A stretch of DNA of 64,000 nt from Pantoea sp. Ap-967 (GCF_011752565.1 NZ_VWXK01000010.1:1-64000); one strand, 5' to 3'; counted from the stretch's first letter, positions 1 through 8,547 are shown. A program made the numbers and translations. The notes: a model not told the origin generated them from the sequence alone.

Positions 1-287
1 GCTGGAGCGAGGCCGACAGCTAGCTGACCAGTTGTTCGGGTTAAAGACTCAAGCGGGGCAGGTGCCCGACTCGAATACATGATTTCCCCGTCCTTCATTT
101 AACGGGTGGGGTTTATGGATCGCTTACATATAGCCAATTTGGCGATACCGTAGTGCTGTCTACGAATTCGCATGGGTCCAAGGTATTAAACGAATATCAA
201 CCCGTATCCCTCCCCGCTTGTCATCCCCACGCCCCTCCATATAGCATTGCGAAAAATTCTCATCCGCATCCAACCCCAAGGCCCGCC
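1..287. other. Left edge, no gene that can be called
   Basis: This stretch precedes the ECF sigma factor gene. Short open ends of reading frames run in from the left edge (one stops at 21-23, another at 80-82), and one of them may be the tail of a gene outside the window, but neither carries a recognisable motif. From about 110 onward the sequence is relatively A+T rich and does not show the G/C third-position bias of the neighbouring genes. It most likely holds the promoter region of the sigma factor gene, including the Fur-like element at 249-267. Confidence 0.5.
249..267. promoter_or_regulatory. Degenerate Fur-box-like dyad upstream of the ECF sigma gene
   Basis: The 19-base element starts GCGAAAAATTCTC and ends ATCCGC. 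Read on the minus strand it matches about 11 of 19 positions of the classical Fur consensus, including the central ATGAnAAT part, and it is flanked by GCG/CGC ends. It lies 20 bases upstream of the GTG at 288, a usual place for iron repression of an ECF sigma gene of the FecI/PvdS type. The match is weak, so this is a candidate only. Confidence 0.35.
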
Positions 288-803
288 GTGTTCTCACCAA
301 CCGCCCCGCCTTCAGCCCCAGCCGACATCCAAGCCCTCTACACCGAGCACCACGCCTGGCTTGTCGACTGGCTACGCAAACGCCTGCGCCAAGGGGATAA
401 TGCCGCGGACCTCGCCCAGGACACCTTCGTCAAAGTCCTCGGCAAACCCGAGCGCCTGAAGGACGTCAACCAGCCTCGGGCCTGGCTGAGCACCATCGCC
501 AAGGCATTGGTCATCGACCGCACGCGCCGTGACCGTGTGGAACGGGCTTACCTGGATGCCATCGCCCACCTGCCAGAGCCCCTGGTGCCCTCGCCCGAAG
601 CGCAGATGATCCTGCTGGAAACCCTGGCCAAGGTAGACGCCTTGCTCGACGGCTTGCCGCCCAAGGTGCGCAAGGCCTTCCTGCTGTCGCGGCTGGATGG
701 GCTGGGCTACAAGGACATTGCCGAGCGGTTGGGCGTCAGCCTGCGGTCGGTGGAAAGCTACATGGCAAAGGCGATACGCCATTGCTATCTCGCCACCCTA
801 TGA
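288..803 (+). CDS. ECF sigma-70 factor, FecI-like (iron-starvation type)
   Basis: About 171 aa, the usual ECF size. Region 2 lies at roughly residues 14-80 (ALYTEHHAWLVDWLRKRL, then the DLAQDTFVKVL helix) and region 4 at about 115-165 (LPPKVRKAFLLSRLDGLGY, then a helix-turn-helix with DIAERLGVSLRSVE). An ATG at 153 is also in frame, but it would add about 45 proline-rich residues with poor codon bias and would put the Fur-like element inside the gene, so GTG 288 is preferred; the start remains uncertain. The stop overlaps the start of the FecR-like gene (ATGA), and an STN-containing TonB receptor follows. By analogy with FecIR-FecA this sigma factor should transcribe the receptor gene when its siderophore is bound. 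Confidence 0.85.
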   Translation: MFSPTAPPSAPADIQALYTEHHAWLVDWLRKRLRQGDNAADLAQDTFVKVLGKPERLKDVNQPRAWLSTIAKALVIDRTRRDRVERAYLDAIAHLPEPLVPSPEAQMILLETLAKVDALLDGLPPKVRKAFLLSRLDGLGYKDIAERLGVSLRSVESYMAKAIRHCYLATL

Positions 804-1774
804 GCGGCGCTACCCGCCCCGAATTACCAGACGACGTGCTCGATCAGGCGATCATGTGGCTGGTTCGCCTGCAGTCGGGGTATGCCGACGAGCAGGTTGT
901 CCAGGGCTGCCTGCAATGGCGCCAGCGTCATCCGCTGCACGAAGCGGCCTGGCAAGCATTGCAGGCCAATGAAGCGACGTTCAGCAGCCTGTCGGACATG
1001 CCCGGCGGGGTCGCCCACGCCACCCTGGAGCGCATGCAGCATCACCCGTTGGGCCGGCGGCGGCTGCTGCAGTTGCTGGGCACCGGTGTGCTCATTGGCG
1101 GTATGGGCTGGCAGAGCCAGGGGCTTGTTCGGCGCTGGGGGGCGGACTACAGCACCGCCGTGGGTGAGCGGCGGGCGGTGATGCTCGCTGACGGCTCCCG
1201 CCTGCACCTCAATACCGACAGCGCAGTGAACGTGGCCTTCACCCACAGCCAGCGCCTGGTCACGCTTGTGCAAGGCGAGATTTTCATCGAGACAGGGCCT
1301 GACAGCGGCTCGCCCACCGGGCGGCGCAGCTTCTGGGTGCACACGGCCCAGGCGCGCCTGGAGGCACTGGGCACTGCTTTCGCTGTTCGCCAGGGCGATA
1401 GCCACACCAGGCTTGCGGTCGAGCAAAGCCAGGTAGTCATTCACCAAGGTATACGCCAGCAGTTGGTGAATGCGGGTGAACAGTACGCGATCAGCCTCGA
1501 CGGCTGCTCCAGGCTGCCCGTGGGCGAGATGGATGCCAGCGCCTGGACCCGGGGCCAATTGGTCGTTCGCAGCATGCCGATGCAGGCGCTGGTTGCCGAA
1601 CTGGCCCGCTATCAGCGCGGCTGGATCCTGTGTGCACCCCAGGTGGCCGGGTTGAAGGTGTCCGGGGTCTTTCAGCTGGAGGACATCGACCATGCATTGG
1701 ATGCACTGGCAGGCTCGATGCCAGTGAAGATCGAGCGGGCTACCCGGTTCTGGCGCCGGGTCGTTGCGGGTTGA
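800..1774 (+). CDS. FecR-family transmembrane anti-sigma/sigma regulator
   Basis: 324 aa starting at ATG 800, whose first bases overlap the sigma factor stop codon (ATGA), so the two are translationally coupled. An N-terminal cytoplasmic part carries a DUF4880-like WLVRLQSGYADEQV segment (about residues 20-35), followed by a twin-arginine-like GRRRLL stretch and one membrane segment near residues 88-106. The periplasmic FecR domain follows (DGSRLHLNTDSAVNV, then LEALGTAFAVRQ). The C-terminal STN-interacting part includes YQRGWILCAPQVAGLKVSG. In this family the protein senses the ligand-loaded receptor through the receptor's STN domain and releases or activates the cognate sigma factor. Confidence 0.9.
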   Translation: MSGATRPELPDDVLDQAIMWLVRLQSGYADEQVVQGCLQWRQRHPLHEAAWQALQANEATFSSLSDMPGGVAHATLERMQHHPLGRRRLLQLLGTGVLIGGMGWQSQGLVRRWGADYSTAVGERRAVMLADGSRLHLNTDSAVNVAFTHSQRLVTLVQGEIFIETGPDSGSPTGRRSFWVHTAQARLEALGTAFAVRQGDSHTRLAVEQSQVVIHQGIRQQLVNAGEQYAISLDGCSRLPVGEMDASAWTRGQLVVRSMPMQALVAELARYQRGWILCAPQVAGLKVSGVFQLEDIDHALDALAGSMPVKIERATRFWRRVVAG

Positions 1775-1874
1775 GCAACCTTCGCAAGAAAAAATGAACA
1801 TCAGGCTGCGGGTTTTTCCGAGCACTTCGGCAAACAGGGAAAAGACCCTGCCAAACGAATGGAGCTCGATTCAC

Positions 1875-4391
1875 ATGTCATCCGCGTTCTCACCCCGCCC
1901 CGTCCCCATCACCCGCCTGGCCCTGGCACTGCGTGGCGTGCTGCTAGCCAGCGCGGCGAGCGTGGCGCTGCCGGTTTGCACCGTGCAGGCACAGCAGGCG
2001 CAAGCACGCCACTACGACCTGCCCGCCGCCACCCTGGAGCAGTCGCTCAATGCCTTTGCCCAGGTTGCCGCCATCAACCTGTCGTTCGACCCGGCATTGG
2101 CCCAGGGCAAGCACGCGCTTGCCCTGAAAGGCGACTATACCGTCCAGCAGGGCCTGGGCGTGCTGCTTCAGGGCTCGGGGCTGGGTGCCAGCGAGGCGGC
2201 CCATGGCAACTGGGTGCTGGGCCCGGTTGCCACCCAGAGTGGCACGGCGCTGGAGTTGGGCAGCACCTTGGTCAGTGGCCAGGGCATGGGGGAGATGACC
2301 GAGAACAGTGGCTCCTACACCACAGGGGCGGTCAGCGTGGGCTCGAAAAGCCCCACCAGCCTGCGCAACACGCCGCAATCGGTATCGGTGTTGTCCAGCC
2401 AGCTGATCGAAGACCGCAGTGTCACCAGCCTGCAGGACGCACTGAAAATGGCCCCCGGGGTCACGGTGCAGAAAACCACCAGCGATACCTATGAGTTCTA
2501 TTCCCGCGGCTTCAACATCGACAGCATCCAGATCGACGGGGCCGCGCCCATGGCGCTGTCATCGGTGGCCACCAGCTTCTACTCGCGCCGTTTGTACAAC
2601 CTCGTCGAATTCGACCACGTGGAAGTGCTGCGCGGCTCGGGCGCACTGTTCGGCGGCGTGGGTGACCCCGGTGGCGTAATCAACCTGGTACGCAAACGCC
2701 CGCTGTCGGACTTCCAGTTGAAGTTCGAAGCCGCCGCCGGCTCCTGGGACAACTACCGCTCGCAAATCGACGTGACCGGCCCGCTGACCGAGAGCGGCAA
2801 TGTGCGCGGCCGCCTGGTGACGGCCTATACCGACCGGCAATACTTCACCGATAAACTGGCCACGCAAAAGCCCACCATCTACGGCGTGTTCGAAGTAGAC
2901 CTCGGCCCACAGACCATCCTCACCCTGGGCGGCATGTACGAAAGCACCCACTCCAATTCTGCACTGGGCCTGCCGCGCTACAGCAATGGCAAGGACATCG
3001 GCCTGGCGCGGCACACCAACCTGGGGCAGAACTGGTCGTACATGGACAACATCTCCCAGGAGATTTTCACCAAGCTCGACCACTACTTCGACAACGACTG
3101 GAAGCTGAACGTCTCGTACACCAACACCCGTGATGCCGGCAAGGCGCTGGCAGCGGTATCGGGCAATGCCGTCAACCCGTCGACCTTGGCAGGCCCTGTG
3201 TGGCGCGCCAGCTACAACGTCTACTCCACCAGCCAGGACCTGATCGACAGCAACCTGTCGGGCAGCTTCGATGCCTTCGGCCGCGAGCACCAGTTCGTGT
3301 TGGGTGCCGACTACCAGCGCGTCACCAGCCGCTGGCAGGGCGCAGGCGTGTTCACCGGCACCGGCGTGCCCATCGACGTCTTCGACCCTGGCTACTGGAA
3401 ACCCACCACCATTTCGTTGGAAACCCCGCGTGACTACAGCCCCAACACCCAGGAGCAATATGGCCTGTACGGGCGCTTGACGCTGCAGGTCGCCGACCCG
3501 CTCAAGGTCATTCTGGGTGGCCGGGCAGCCCGCTACCACTTCCAGCAGGTGTATACCAACGCAGGCGTGGTGCAAAGCGACATCGACATGCGCGAACCCA
3601 CGCGCTTCGTGCCTTACTTCGGCGCCATCTACGACCTCGATGAGCAGTGGTCGCTGTACGGCAGTTACTCGAAGATCTTCAAGCCCCAGCAAAGCTACAT
3701 GCTCGGGCCGGTGGGCAGTAACGCCGTGCTGGAACCCTTGACGGGCAAAACCTCCGAAGTGGGTATCAAGGGTGAATTGTTCGATGGCCGCCTGAACACC
3801 AGCCTCGCGCTGTTCTACACCAAGCGCGAAGACGGCGCCGTGGAAGACACCAACTACCCGAGGACGTCGGTGCTGTATGGCGGCAGCTGCTGCTACCTGA
3901 ACCAGGGCAAAGTCATCAGCAAGGGGATCGAGCTGGAAGCCTCGGGTGAAATCCGCAAGGACTGGAACCTGATGGCCAGCTATGTCTACAACTACAACAA
4001 GAACCAGACCGACAGCACGGCGCTGAGCACCATCACGCCCAAGCATCAGTTCAAGGTATGGACCACCTACCAACTGCCTGGGGAATTCTCAGACTGGACC
4101 GTGGGCGGCGGGGTCGACCTGCAAAGCGCGACGTATGTCAGCGGCACCACAGTGCGGGTGGATGGCAGTGGCAACATCCTCCAGAAGGATATCCCCTTCG
4201 ACTACAAGCAAAGTGGCTACGCCGTGTGGAACGCGCTGTTGAAATACCGCGTGGATGATCACTGGAGCGTGTCGCTCAATGCCAACAACCTGTTCGACAA
4301 GTCCTATTACCAAACCGTCTCCAGTGCCGCGAATGGCAACTTCTACGGTGACCCGCGCAATTACATGCTGACCTTGAGAGGAACCTTCTGA
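1875..4391 (+). CDS. TonB-dependent siderophore receptor with signalling (STN) domain
   Basis: About 838 aa. ATG 1875 is chosen because GGAG lies 10 bases upstream and a signal peptide follows directly (ALALRGVLLASAASVALPV, ending near QAQQ). An upstream in-frame ATG at 1794 would hide the signal sequence. The mature N-terminus is a secretin/TonB short N-terminal (STN) domain, about residues 45-95 (YDLPAATLEQSLNAFAQ). The plug follows (TPQSVSVLSSQLIEDR; VEVLRGSGALFGGVGDPGG), then a 22-strand barrel ending in an aromatic-type C-terminus (LRGTF). The STN domain and the adjacent sigma/FecR pair mark it as a trans-envelope signalling transducer of the FpvA/FoxA/FecA class. The siderophore is not identifiable from sequence. 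It converges on narJ with one base between the stop codons and no visible terminator. Confidence 0.92.
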   Translation: MSSAFSPRPVPITRLALALRGVLLASAASVALPVCTVQAQQAQARHYDLPAATLEQSLNAFAQVAAINLSFDPALAQGKHALALKGDYTVQQGLGVLLQGSGLGASEAAHGNWVLGPVATQSGTALELGSTLVSGQGMGEMTENSGSYTTGAVSVGSKSPTSLRNTPQSVSVLSSQLIEDRSVTSLQDALKMAPGVTVQKTTSDTYEFYSRGFNIDSIQIDGAAPMALSSVATSFYSRRLYNLVEFDHVEVLRGSGALFGGVGDPGGVINLVRKRPLSDFQLKFEAAAGSWDNYRSQIDVTGPLTESGNVRGRLVTAYTDRQYFTDKLATQKPTIYGVFEVDLGPQTILTLGGMYESTHSNSALGLPRYSNGKDIGLARHTNLGQNWSYMDNISQEIFTKLDHYFDNDWKLNVSYTNTRDAGKALAAVSGNAVNPSTLAGPVWRASYNVYSTSQDLIDSNLSGSFDAFGREHQFVLGADYQRVTSRWQGAGVFTGTGVPIDVFDPGYWKPTTISLETPRDYSPNTQEQYGLYGRLTLQVADPLKVILGGRAARYHFQQVYTNAGVVQSDIDMREPTRFVPYFGAIYDLDEQWSLYGSYSKIFKPQQSYMLGPVGSNAVLEPLTGKTSEVGIKGELFDGRLNTSLALFYTKREDGAVEDTNYPRTSVLYGGSCCYLNQGKVISKGIELEASGEIRKDWNLMASYVYNYNKNQTDSTALSTITPKHQFKVWTTYQLPGEFSDWTVGGGVDLQSATYVSGTTVRVDGSGNILQKDIPFDYKQSGYAVWNALLKYRVDDHWSVSLNANNLFDKSYYQTVSSAANGNFYGDPRNYMLTLRGTF

Positions 4392-4392
4392 T

Positions 4393-5010
4393 TCAGGCTT
4401 GCGGTGGGTGGCTGGGCAAGCCCGCGCCTGCAACCTGTAGCCCGCCCACATCGCACAGCTCTTGCAGCACGCGCTCGCGGGCGGCTTCCATCACCTGTTG
4501 CGGGCTGACCCCGGCAATCTGCAGCAACGCCCGCAGGCAGGCGGCATAGCGGCTGTCGCGCTCTTCCAGGCGGGCCGCCAGCAGTGCCAGCAGGTGCGCT
4601 ACATCGGCCAGGCATTCCTGGGCGGTGTGGCCATCGCAGGTGGACAGGTACTCCAGGTACAGCGGGATATAGTCGGGTTGCTCACCGACGGCGATTACCA
4701 GGCCGGCTTGCTGGTACCGCGCCTTCAGTTCAGCCATGGCATGCGCGCGGTCGCGTGAGCTGCCCGGCACCTGTTCGAACAACAGCAGCGACAAGCCGCT
4801 GCCATCCTTGAACAGGCGGTCATGACGCGCCTGCACGACAGCCGGACTGTCGTTGCCGGCCAGATCGTCCAGTAGGCCGCGCAGGGCGGCGCGCTGCGCC
4901 GGGTTGATCTCAACGGCGCTGTCGATCGCCGTCGAAAGCGCCTGGCAGCCCTCGACCAACGCCTTGTCGGGGTAGTCGAGCAGCAGGGCAATTACCTTGA
5001 GAATACGCAT
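4393..5010 (-). CDS. narJ: Orphan nitrate reductase assembly chaperone NarJ
   Basis: About 205 aa, close to normal NarJ length. NarJ is the cytoplasmic chaperone that holds NarG for molybdenum-cofactor insertion before it docks to NarI. Family hallmarks are present: LKVIALLLDYPD at the N-terminus, LSLLLFEQVPGSSRDRAHAM near the middle, and PDYIPLYLEYLS. ATG 5010 is preferred over ATG 5016 because a GGGGA ribosome site lies 8 bases before it and only 2-3 bases before the other. No narG, narH or narI lies beside it. The position expected for narI is occupied by the convergent receptor gene, and the upstream side opens on the regulatory region shared with a narL-like gene. The reading frame is intact, so either it was stranded recently or it serves another molybdoenzyme. 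Confidence 0.85.
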   Translation of the reverse strand: MRILKVIALLLDYPDKALVEGCQALSTAIDSAVEINPAQRAALRGLLDDLAGNDSPAVVQARHDRLFKDGSGLSLLLFEQVPGSSRDRAHAMAELKARYQQAGLVIAVGEQPDYIPLYLEYLSTCDGHTAQECLADVAHLLALLAARLEERDSRYAACLRALLQIAGVSPQQVMEAARERVLQELCDVGGLQVAGAGLPSHPPQA

Positions 5011-5214
5011 GTTCATTTTCCCCACGGTTGGGCGATGTTGGTCTAGGTCAATGGCAAGCCGGCGGGGTCGAGGCATCCGCAGAGCATGAGCAGGTTGCCC
5101 AGGCCGCAGCAGTTCATGGCCGCTGTATCAGCAAGGATCAGGCGGCGGCCATGTTCGACTCCTCTCAGCCTCACCGTGCCAGCAGCAGGCTAGGAGGCTG
5201 ATGCGCGCGAACGA

Positions 5215-5228
5215 TTGACCTGCATCAA
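5215..5228 (-). promoter_or_regulatory. ANR/FNR box
   Basis: TTGACCTGCATCAA is a 5-4-5 match to the ANR/FNR consensus TTGAT-N4-ATCAA with one deviation. The strand assignment toward narJ rests on a TAGCCT -10-like hexamer at 5187-5192, spaced exactly as expected for a class II FNR-type promoter. No comparable hexamer is seen at the matching distance on the plus strand. ANR activates nitrate and arginine anaerobic genes in pseudomonads, which fits a former nar promoter. Confidence 0.75.
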
Positions 5229-5266
5229 GGTGTGCCACCCCTCGCCTGGCGCACCCAGCAGGCATC

Positions 5267-5282
5267 TACCCCCAAGGAGGTA
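5267..5282. promoter_or_regulatory. NarL-type 7-2-7 inverted heptamer site
   Basis: TACCCCC-AA-GGAGGTA is a perfect inverted repeat in the 7-2-7 spacing used by NarL. Each arm agrees with the heptamer TACYYMT except at the last base. Its centre is about 53 bases from the centre of the ANR box, on the upstream side for narJ transcription, and a NarL-like gene lies about 300 bases to the right. Arrangement and spacing are what one expects for a nitrate-responsive nar promoter. Confidence 0.6.
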
Positions 5283-5297
5283 GGTCAGGGAGAAACC

Positions 5298-5315
5298 GGT
5301 TTACCCAGGTAAACC
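5298..5315. repeat. Perfect 18-bp palindrome (8-2-8)
   Basis: GGTTTACC-CA-GGTAAACC is a perfect dyad 15 bases beyond the NarL-type site and upstream of the narL-like gene. The arms do not fit the NarL heptamer in the 7-2-7 register. It could be an operator for another regulator or an autoregulatory site; the factor is unknown. Confidence 0.45.
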
Positions 5316-5589
5316 AATGAGTTGCATGCGTATCCCATGATCCTTTGACGCTGCATTCGCGGCCGTCGACTTCTTTGTAGGTAGGCGCCCGTGAAACGGG
5401 CTGAAAACCATCTTCCCGCCCTGAAACGACAAATAAGTTGTCTGCAAAACCTGATGCAGAGCAGGGAAAATTCCCAACTCTCCAGCCGGCCAGCGACGCA
5501 CTGCGTGCGCAGCTGAATAATGGCCGACGCCCGTGCGCGAGCAGCATCTCGCCCGGTTTTCTGCGCCACTCTCACGCCTAGGCCTCACC

Positions 5590-6228
5590 ATGACCGCTGC
5601 TGCCCCTTACACCCTGTTGCTGGCCGACGACCACCCCATGATGCGCCGCGCCGTGCGTCAGCTGATTGAACTGGAGAGCGACCTGGTGGTGGTCGGCGAA
5701 GCCGGCAATGGCCTGGAGGCCTGCGCCATGGCCGAGCAACTGCTGCCGGACTTGTTGGTGCTCGACAACAACATGCCGCAACTCAATGGCGTGGCGGCGC
5801 TCAAGCGCCTGCGCGAAAACGGCTATGCCGGGCCTATCCTGCTGTTCACCATGTCCGATGCCCAGCAAGACGTGCGTGACGCCCTGCGCTACGGCGCCAA
5901 TGGCTACCTGCTCAAGGACATGGAGCCAGCGCTGCTGATCGGGCAACTGCGTGAGGTACTGGCGGGAGGGCTGGTCGTCAGCCCGTCGCTTGCCAGCGTA
6001 CTGGCCCAGGCCCTACGCCCGCCGAGCCCGGCCAGTTCACAGGAATTGACCGAGCGCGAGCGGCAGGTGCTGAAGATGATTGCCGCCGGCCTTAGCAACA
6101 AGATGATCGGCAACAAGCTGGGGATTACCGAAGGCACGGTGAAGGTGCATGTGAAGCACCTGCTGCACAAGCTGGGGCTGCGCTCACGGGTAGTCGCAGC
6201 CGTCTGGGCCTTGGAAAACCTGCGCTAA
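5590..6228 (+). CDS. narL: NarL-like response regulator (nitrate/nitrite type)
   Basis: About 212 aa. Receiver domain at residues 8-125: acidic pocket ADDHPM, phospho-acceptor Asp in LLVLDNNMPQLNG, and the NarL-typical ANGYLLKDMEP at the end of the domain. LuxR-type helix-turn-helix at about 145-210 (LTERERQVLKMIAAGLSNKM, then LGITEGTVKVHVKHLLHKLGL, SRVVAAVWA). The KHLLHKLGLRSRVVAAVW segment and the ANGYLLKDMEP motif are closer to NarL/NarP than to generic LuxR-type regulators. ATG 5590 starts directly at the receiver domain. No NarX/NarQ sensor kinase gene adjoins it, and narGHI is absent, so input and targets must lie elsewhere or be lost. Confidence 0.82.
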   Translation: MTAAAPYTLLLADDHPMMRRAVRQLIELESDLVVVGEAGNGLEACAMAEQLLPDLLVLDNNMPQLNGVAALKRLRENGYAGPILLFTMSDAQQDVRDALRYGANGYLLKDMEPALLIGQLREVLAGGLVVSPSLASVLAQALRPPSPASSQELTERERQVLKMIAAGLSNKMIGNKLGITEGTVKVHVKHLLHKLGLRSRVVAAVWALENLR

Positions 6229-6249
6229 CCCCAGCCTGCGCCCATCAGG

Positions 6250-8547
6250 TCAGAACGCCGTGCTGACCGTCAGCGACATGTTGCGTGGGTCCCCGTAGAT
6301 CGCCCCGGCATAGAACCCGTACTGGGTGTAGTAATGCTTGTCGAACAGGTTATCCACATTGAGGCTCACCGCCGTGTCGTCGGTTACCTGGTACTTGGCC
6401 ATGGCGTTCCAGATGGCATACCCCGACCAGTTCACGTCCGACGCGCCCGCACTCACACCGTTCACCGGCTGCCCCGCCGGGCTGGAAATTGCACGGATGT
6501 TGCTCTGGGCCTTGACCCCGGCGCCCAGGGTCAGGCGATCGAGCGGGCCCGACAGGCGATAGGTGGTCGAAGCCTTGAACAGGTGCGATGGGTCGCTGCG
6601 CCCATCGCTGTCGACACGGCGGAAGTGCAGGTAGGTGTAGCCGGCATATACGTTCCAGTTCGGCGTCAGGGCGCCGGCGATTTCCAGGTCGATACCGTCG
6701 GTTTCCTGGCCGGTGCCGGCCTTGTAGGCATCGCCGCCGGTTGGCGTGGTCAGGCCATCGTCGAGCACGGCCTTGTTTTCCTGCTTGGTGCGGAAATAAG
6801 CCGCCGAGGCGTTCAGGCGGCCGTCCAGCCAGGCGCCCTTGATGCCGGTTTCGTAGCTTTGCCCACGAATCGGCTCAACCTTGGTACCGCTTTCGGTTTC
6901 GGCGGTTTGCGGGTTGAAGATGTCGGTGTAGCTGGCGTACAGCGAATAGGTGTCGTTGAGGTCGTACACCGCGCCCAGGTAAGGCGTGACGATACCGTTG
7001 TTCTGCTGGTTGCTGCGCACGCCGGCCACGCTGCGGGTGGTTGCCGAGTAATCGGTGGTGCGCACGCCGACGATCACCGACAGCGGGTCGGTGATGCTCA
7101 GGCGGGTAGCGGCGTACATGCCTTGCAGGCGGGTGGTGGTCTTGCTGTGCAGGCCGGTGCGCGAGGCGATCATGTCGTAGTCGCTGTCCACGCCATTGCG
7201 CCAGTCGCTGATCGGCAAGCCGTTGTTGGCGCGGAACTGGCAGCCCAGCGACGGTGCGCTGGCCCGGCCATCGCCGACCATGGTGCAGGTGTACTGCGGC
7301 GACCAGGCCACGGTGCGGCTGTCGTTGTAACCCACCATGGCCTGGTGAGTACGGCCGAACAACTGGAACGGGCCAGACAGGTCGATCTGGGCCGATTGCT
7401 GGGTGGTGTCGCTGGAGCTGTGCAAGCCGTTGAGCACCGCGCCACCGCCATCCTGGTCCCAGTAGCCGCCATAGCTGCCACGGCCAGCCGAGTTGACCTT
7501 GGCCAGGCCCCGGTGGTTGAGCACATCCGACGTGCTCTGGGCCGCTTTCAGGTCCAGGCTCCAGTCATTGTCGAAGCGGTGCTGCAGCGAGCCAAACGCG
7601 GTGCGGGTGGTGTACTCGCCAAAGCTCCAGCTCGGCACCACGTTGGTGCTGCGCGGCAGGTCGGTCTTGCTGCCGTCGCGGTACCAGATGGGGATGTTGG
7701 CGCCCCAGCCACCGCCAACCACCTTGTTGTACTCGTACTGGTAACCCGCACCGAGGGTGGTGGCATCGTCGATGTCGAATTCGAAGTTGGCCAGGGCCGC
7801 GCGCGAGCGCTCGGACTGGTTGTCGCGGAACGAGTTGGCGTCGCCTTGGGTCATCACGAAGCGCGAGCGCAGGCGGCCATCTTCGGACAACGGCAGGTTC
7901 AGGTCGGCGCCCAGGCGGCGCTTGTCCCAGCTGCCGTAGGTGGCATAGGCGCTGCCGCCAAAGGTTTTAGTGGGTGCCTTGCGAATCAGGTTGACGGTGG
8001 CCGACGGGTCGCCGGTGCCGCCGAGCAGGCCGTTGGCGCCACGCACGATGTCGATGCGCTCGTACAGGTCCATGTTCAGGGCATTGCCGCCGCCATTGAA
8101 ATCCGAGCCGCCCTGGAACTGCAGGCCATCGACCTTCCAGTTGCTGATCGAATAACCGCGGGCGCGGAAGTCGGTGCGCCCACCCACTTCGGACTTGCTG
8201 GAACTCACCCCTGGCGTGGTGTCCAGGGCCTGCTCGATGGAATGCACAGCGCGGTCGTCCATCTGCTGGCGGGTGATGGTAGTCACCGACTGCGGGGTTT
8301 GCCGCGGCGTAAGCTTGAGGCCTGTCGAGCTGCGGGTGCTTTCCACCGTATAGCCGAGCTGGCCGGTTTCATCTGCCGATACCAGCGCGCTGTCCTCGAT
8401 CTGCGTGGCGTCCAGCTCCAGGGGCTTGCTGTCGGCGGCAACCGCCGCGCCACTGACGGCCACGGCAACGCAGAAGGCCAGGGGGTGCAGGCGGCTGCCG
8501 CCGCGAGTAGTACCAGAGACGTCGTTGATGATGCGTTTATGATTCAT
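6250..8547 (-). CDS. TonB-dependent siderophore receptor, FhuE/PirA-like, no STN domain
   Basis: 765 aa outer-membrane receptor. The signal peptide (HPLAFCVAVAVSGAAVAA) is followed directly by a short TonB-box region and the plug (TPRQTPQSVTTITRQQMDDR; RIDIVRGANGLLGGTGDPS), so there is no signalling domain. The barrel ends DPRNMSLTVSTAF with the terminal Phe needed for BAM insertion. It converges with the narL-like gene (21 bases apart) and is divergent from an OmpR-type two-component pair, 138 bases away. That layout matches receptor/two-component modules such as PfeA/PfeRS or PirA/PirRS, in which the regulator turns on the receptor when the siderophore is present. The ligand (ferric hydroxamate or catecholate) cannot be assigned from sequence. 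Confidence 0.9.
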   Translation of the reverse strand: MNHKRIINDVSGTTRGGSRLHPLAFCVAVAVSGAAVAADSKPLELDATQIEDSALVSADETGQLGYTVESTRSSTGLKLTPRQTPQSVTTITRQQMDDRAVHSIEQALDTTPGVSSSKSEVGGRTDFRARGYSISNWKVDGLQFQGGSDFNGGGNALNMDLYERIDIVRGANGLLGGTGDPSATVNLIRKAPTKTFGGSAYATYGSWDKRRLGADLNLPLSEDGRLRSRFVMTQGDANSFRDNQSERSRAALANFEFDIDDATTLGAGYQYEYNKVVGGGWGANIPIWYRDGSKTDLPRSTNVVPSWSFGEYTTRTAFGSLQHRFDNDWSLDLKAAQSTSDVLNHRGLAKVNSAGRGSYGGYWDQDGGGAVLNGLHSSSDTTQQSAQIDLSGPFQLFGRTHQAMVGYNDSRTVAWSPQYTCTMVGDGRASAPSLGCQFRANNGLPISDWRNGVDSDYDMIASRTGLHSKTTTRLQGMYAATRLSITDPLSVIVGVRTTDYSATTRSVAGVRSNQQNNGIVTPYLGAVYDLNDTYSLYASYTDIFNPQTAETESGTKVEPIRGQSYETGIKGAWLDGRLNASAAYFRTKQENKAVLDDGLTTPTGGDAYKAGTGQETDGIDLEIAGALTPNWNVYAGYTYLHFRRVDSDGRSDPSHLFKASTTYRLSGPLDRLTLGAGVKAQSNIRAISSPAGQPVNGVSAGASDVNWSGYAIWNAMAKYQVTDDTAVSLNVDNLFDKHYYTQYGFYAGAIYGDPRNMSLTVSTAF

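Larger units (their letters stand above)
5011..5589. other. Intergenic control region between narJ and narL-like gene
   Basis: 579 bases without a credible gene; the small overlapping minus-strand frames here lack codon bias and ribosome sites. It carries an ANR/FNR-type box (5215-5228), a NarL-type 7-2-7 dyad (5267-5282) and a further perfect palindrome (5298-5315), listed separately. If ANR activates from -41.5 on the minus strand, the start site would be near 5180, and a TAGCCT hexamer (minus strand, 5192-5187) then falls exactly at -12 to -7. That leaves a leader of about 170 bases before narJ. Confidence 0.7.

Noticed and set aside
1794-1874. Upstream ATG for the STN receptor
   Set aside because: Would place about 27 residues before the signal peptide; ATG 1875 has GGAG and a proper signal sequence.
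5266-5591. Overlapping minus-strand frames of about 95 codons before the narL-like gene
   Set aside because: All three frames are open at once, codon bias is poor and no ribosome site is seen; the region is explained by regulatory sites.
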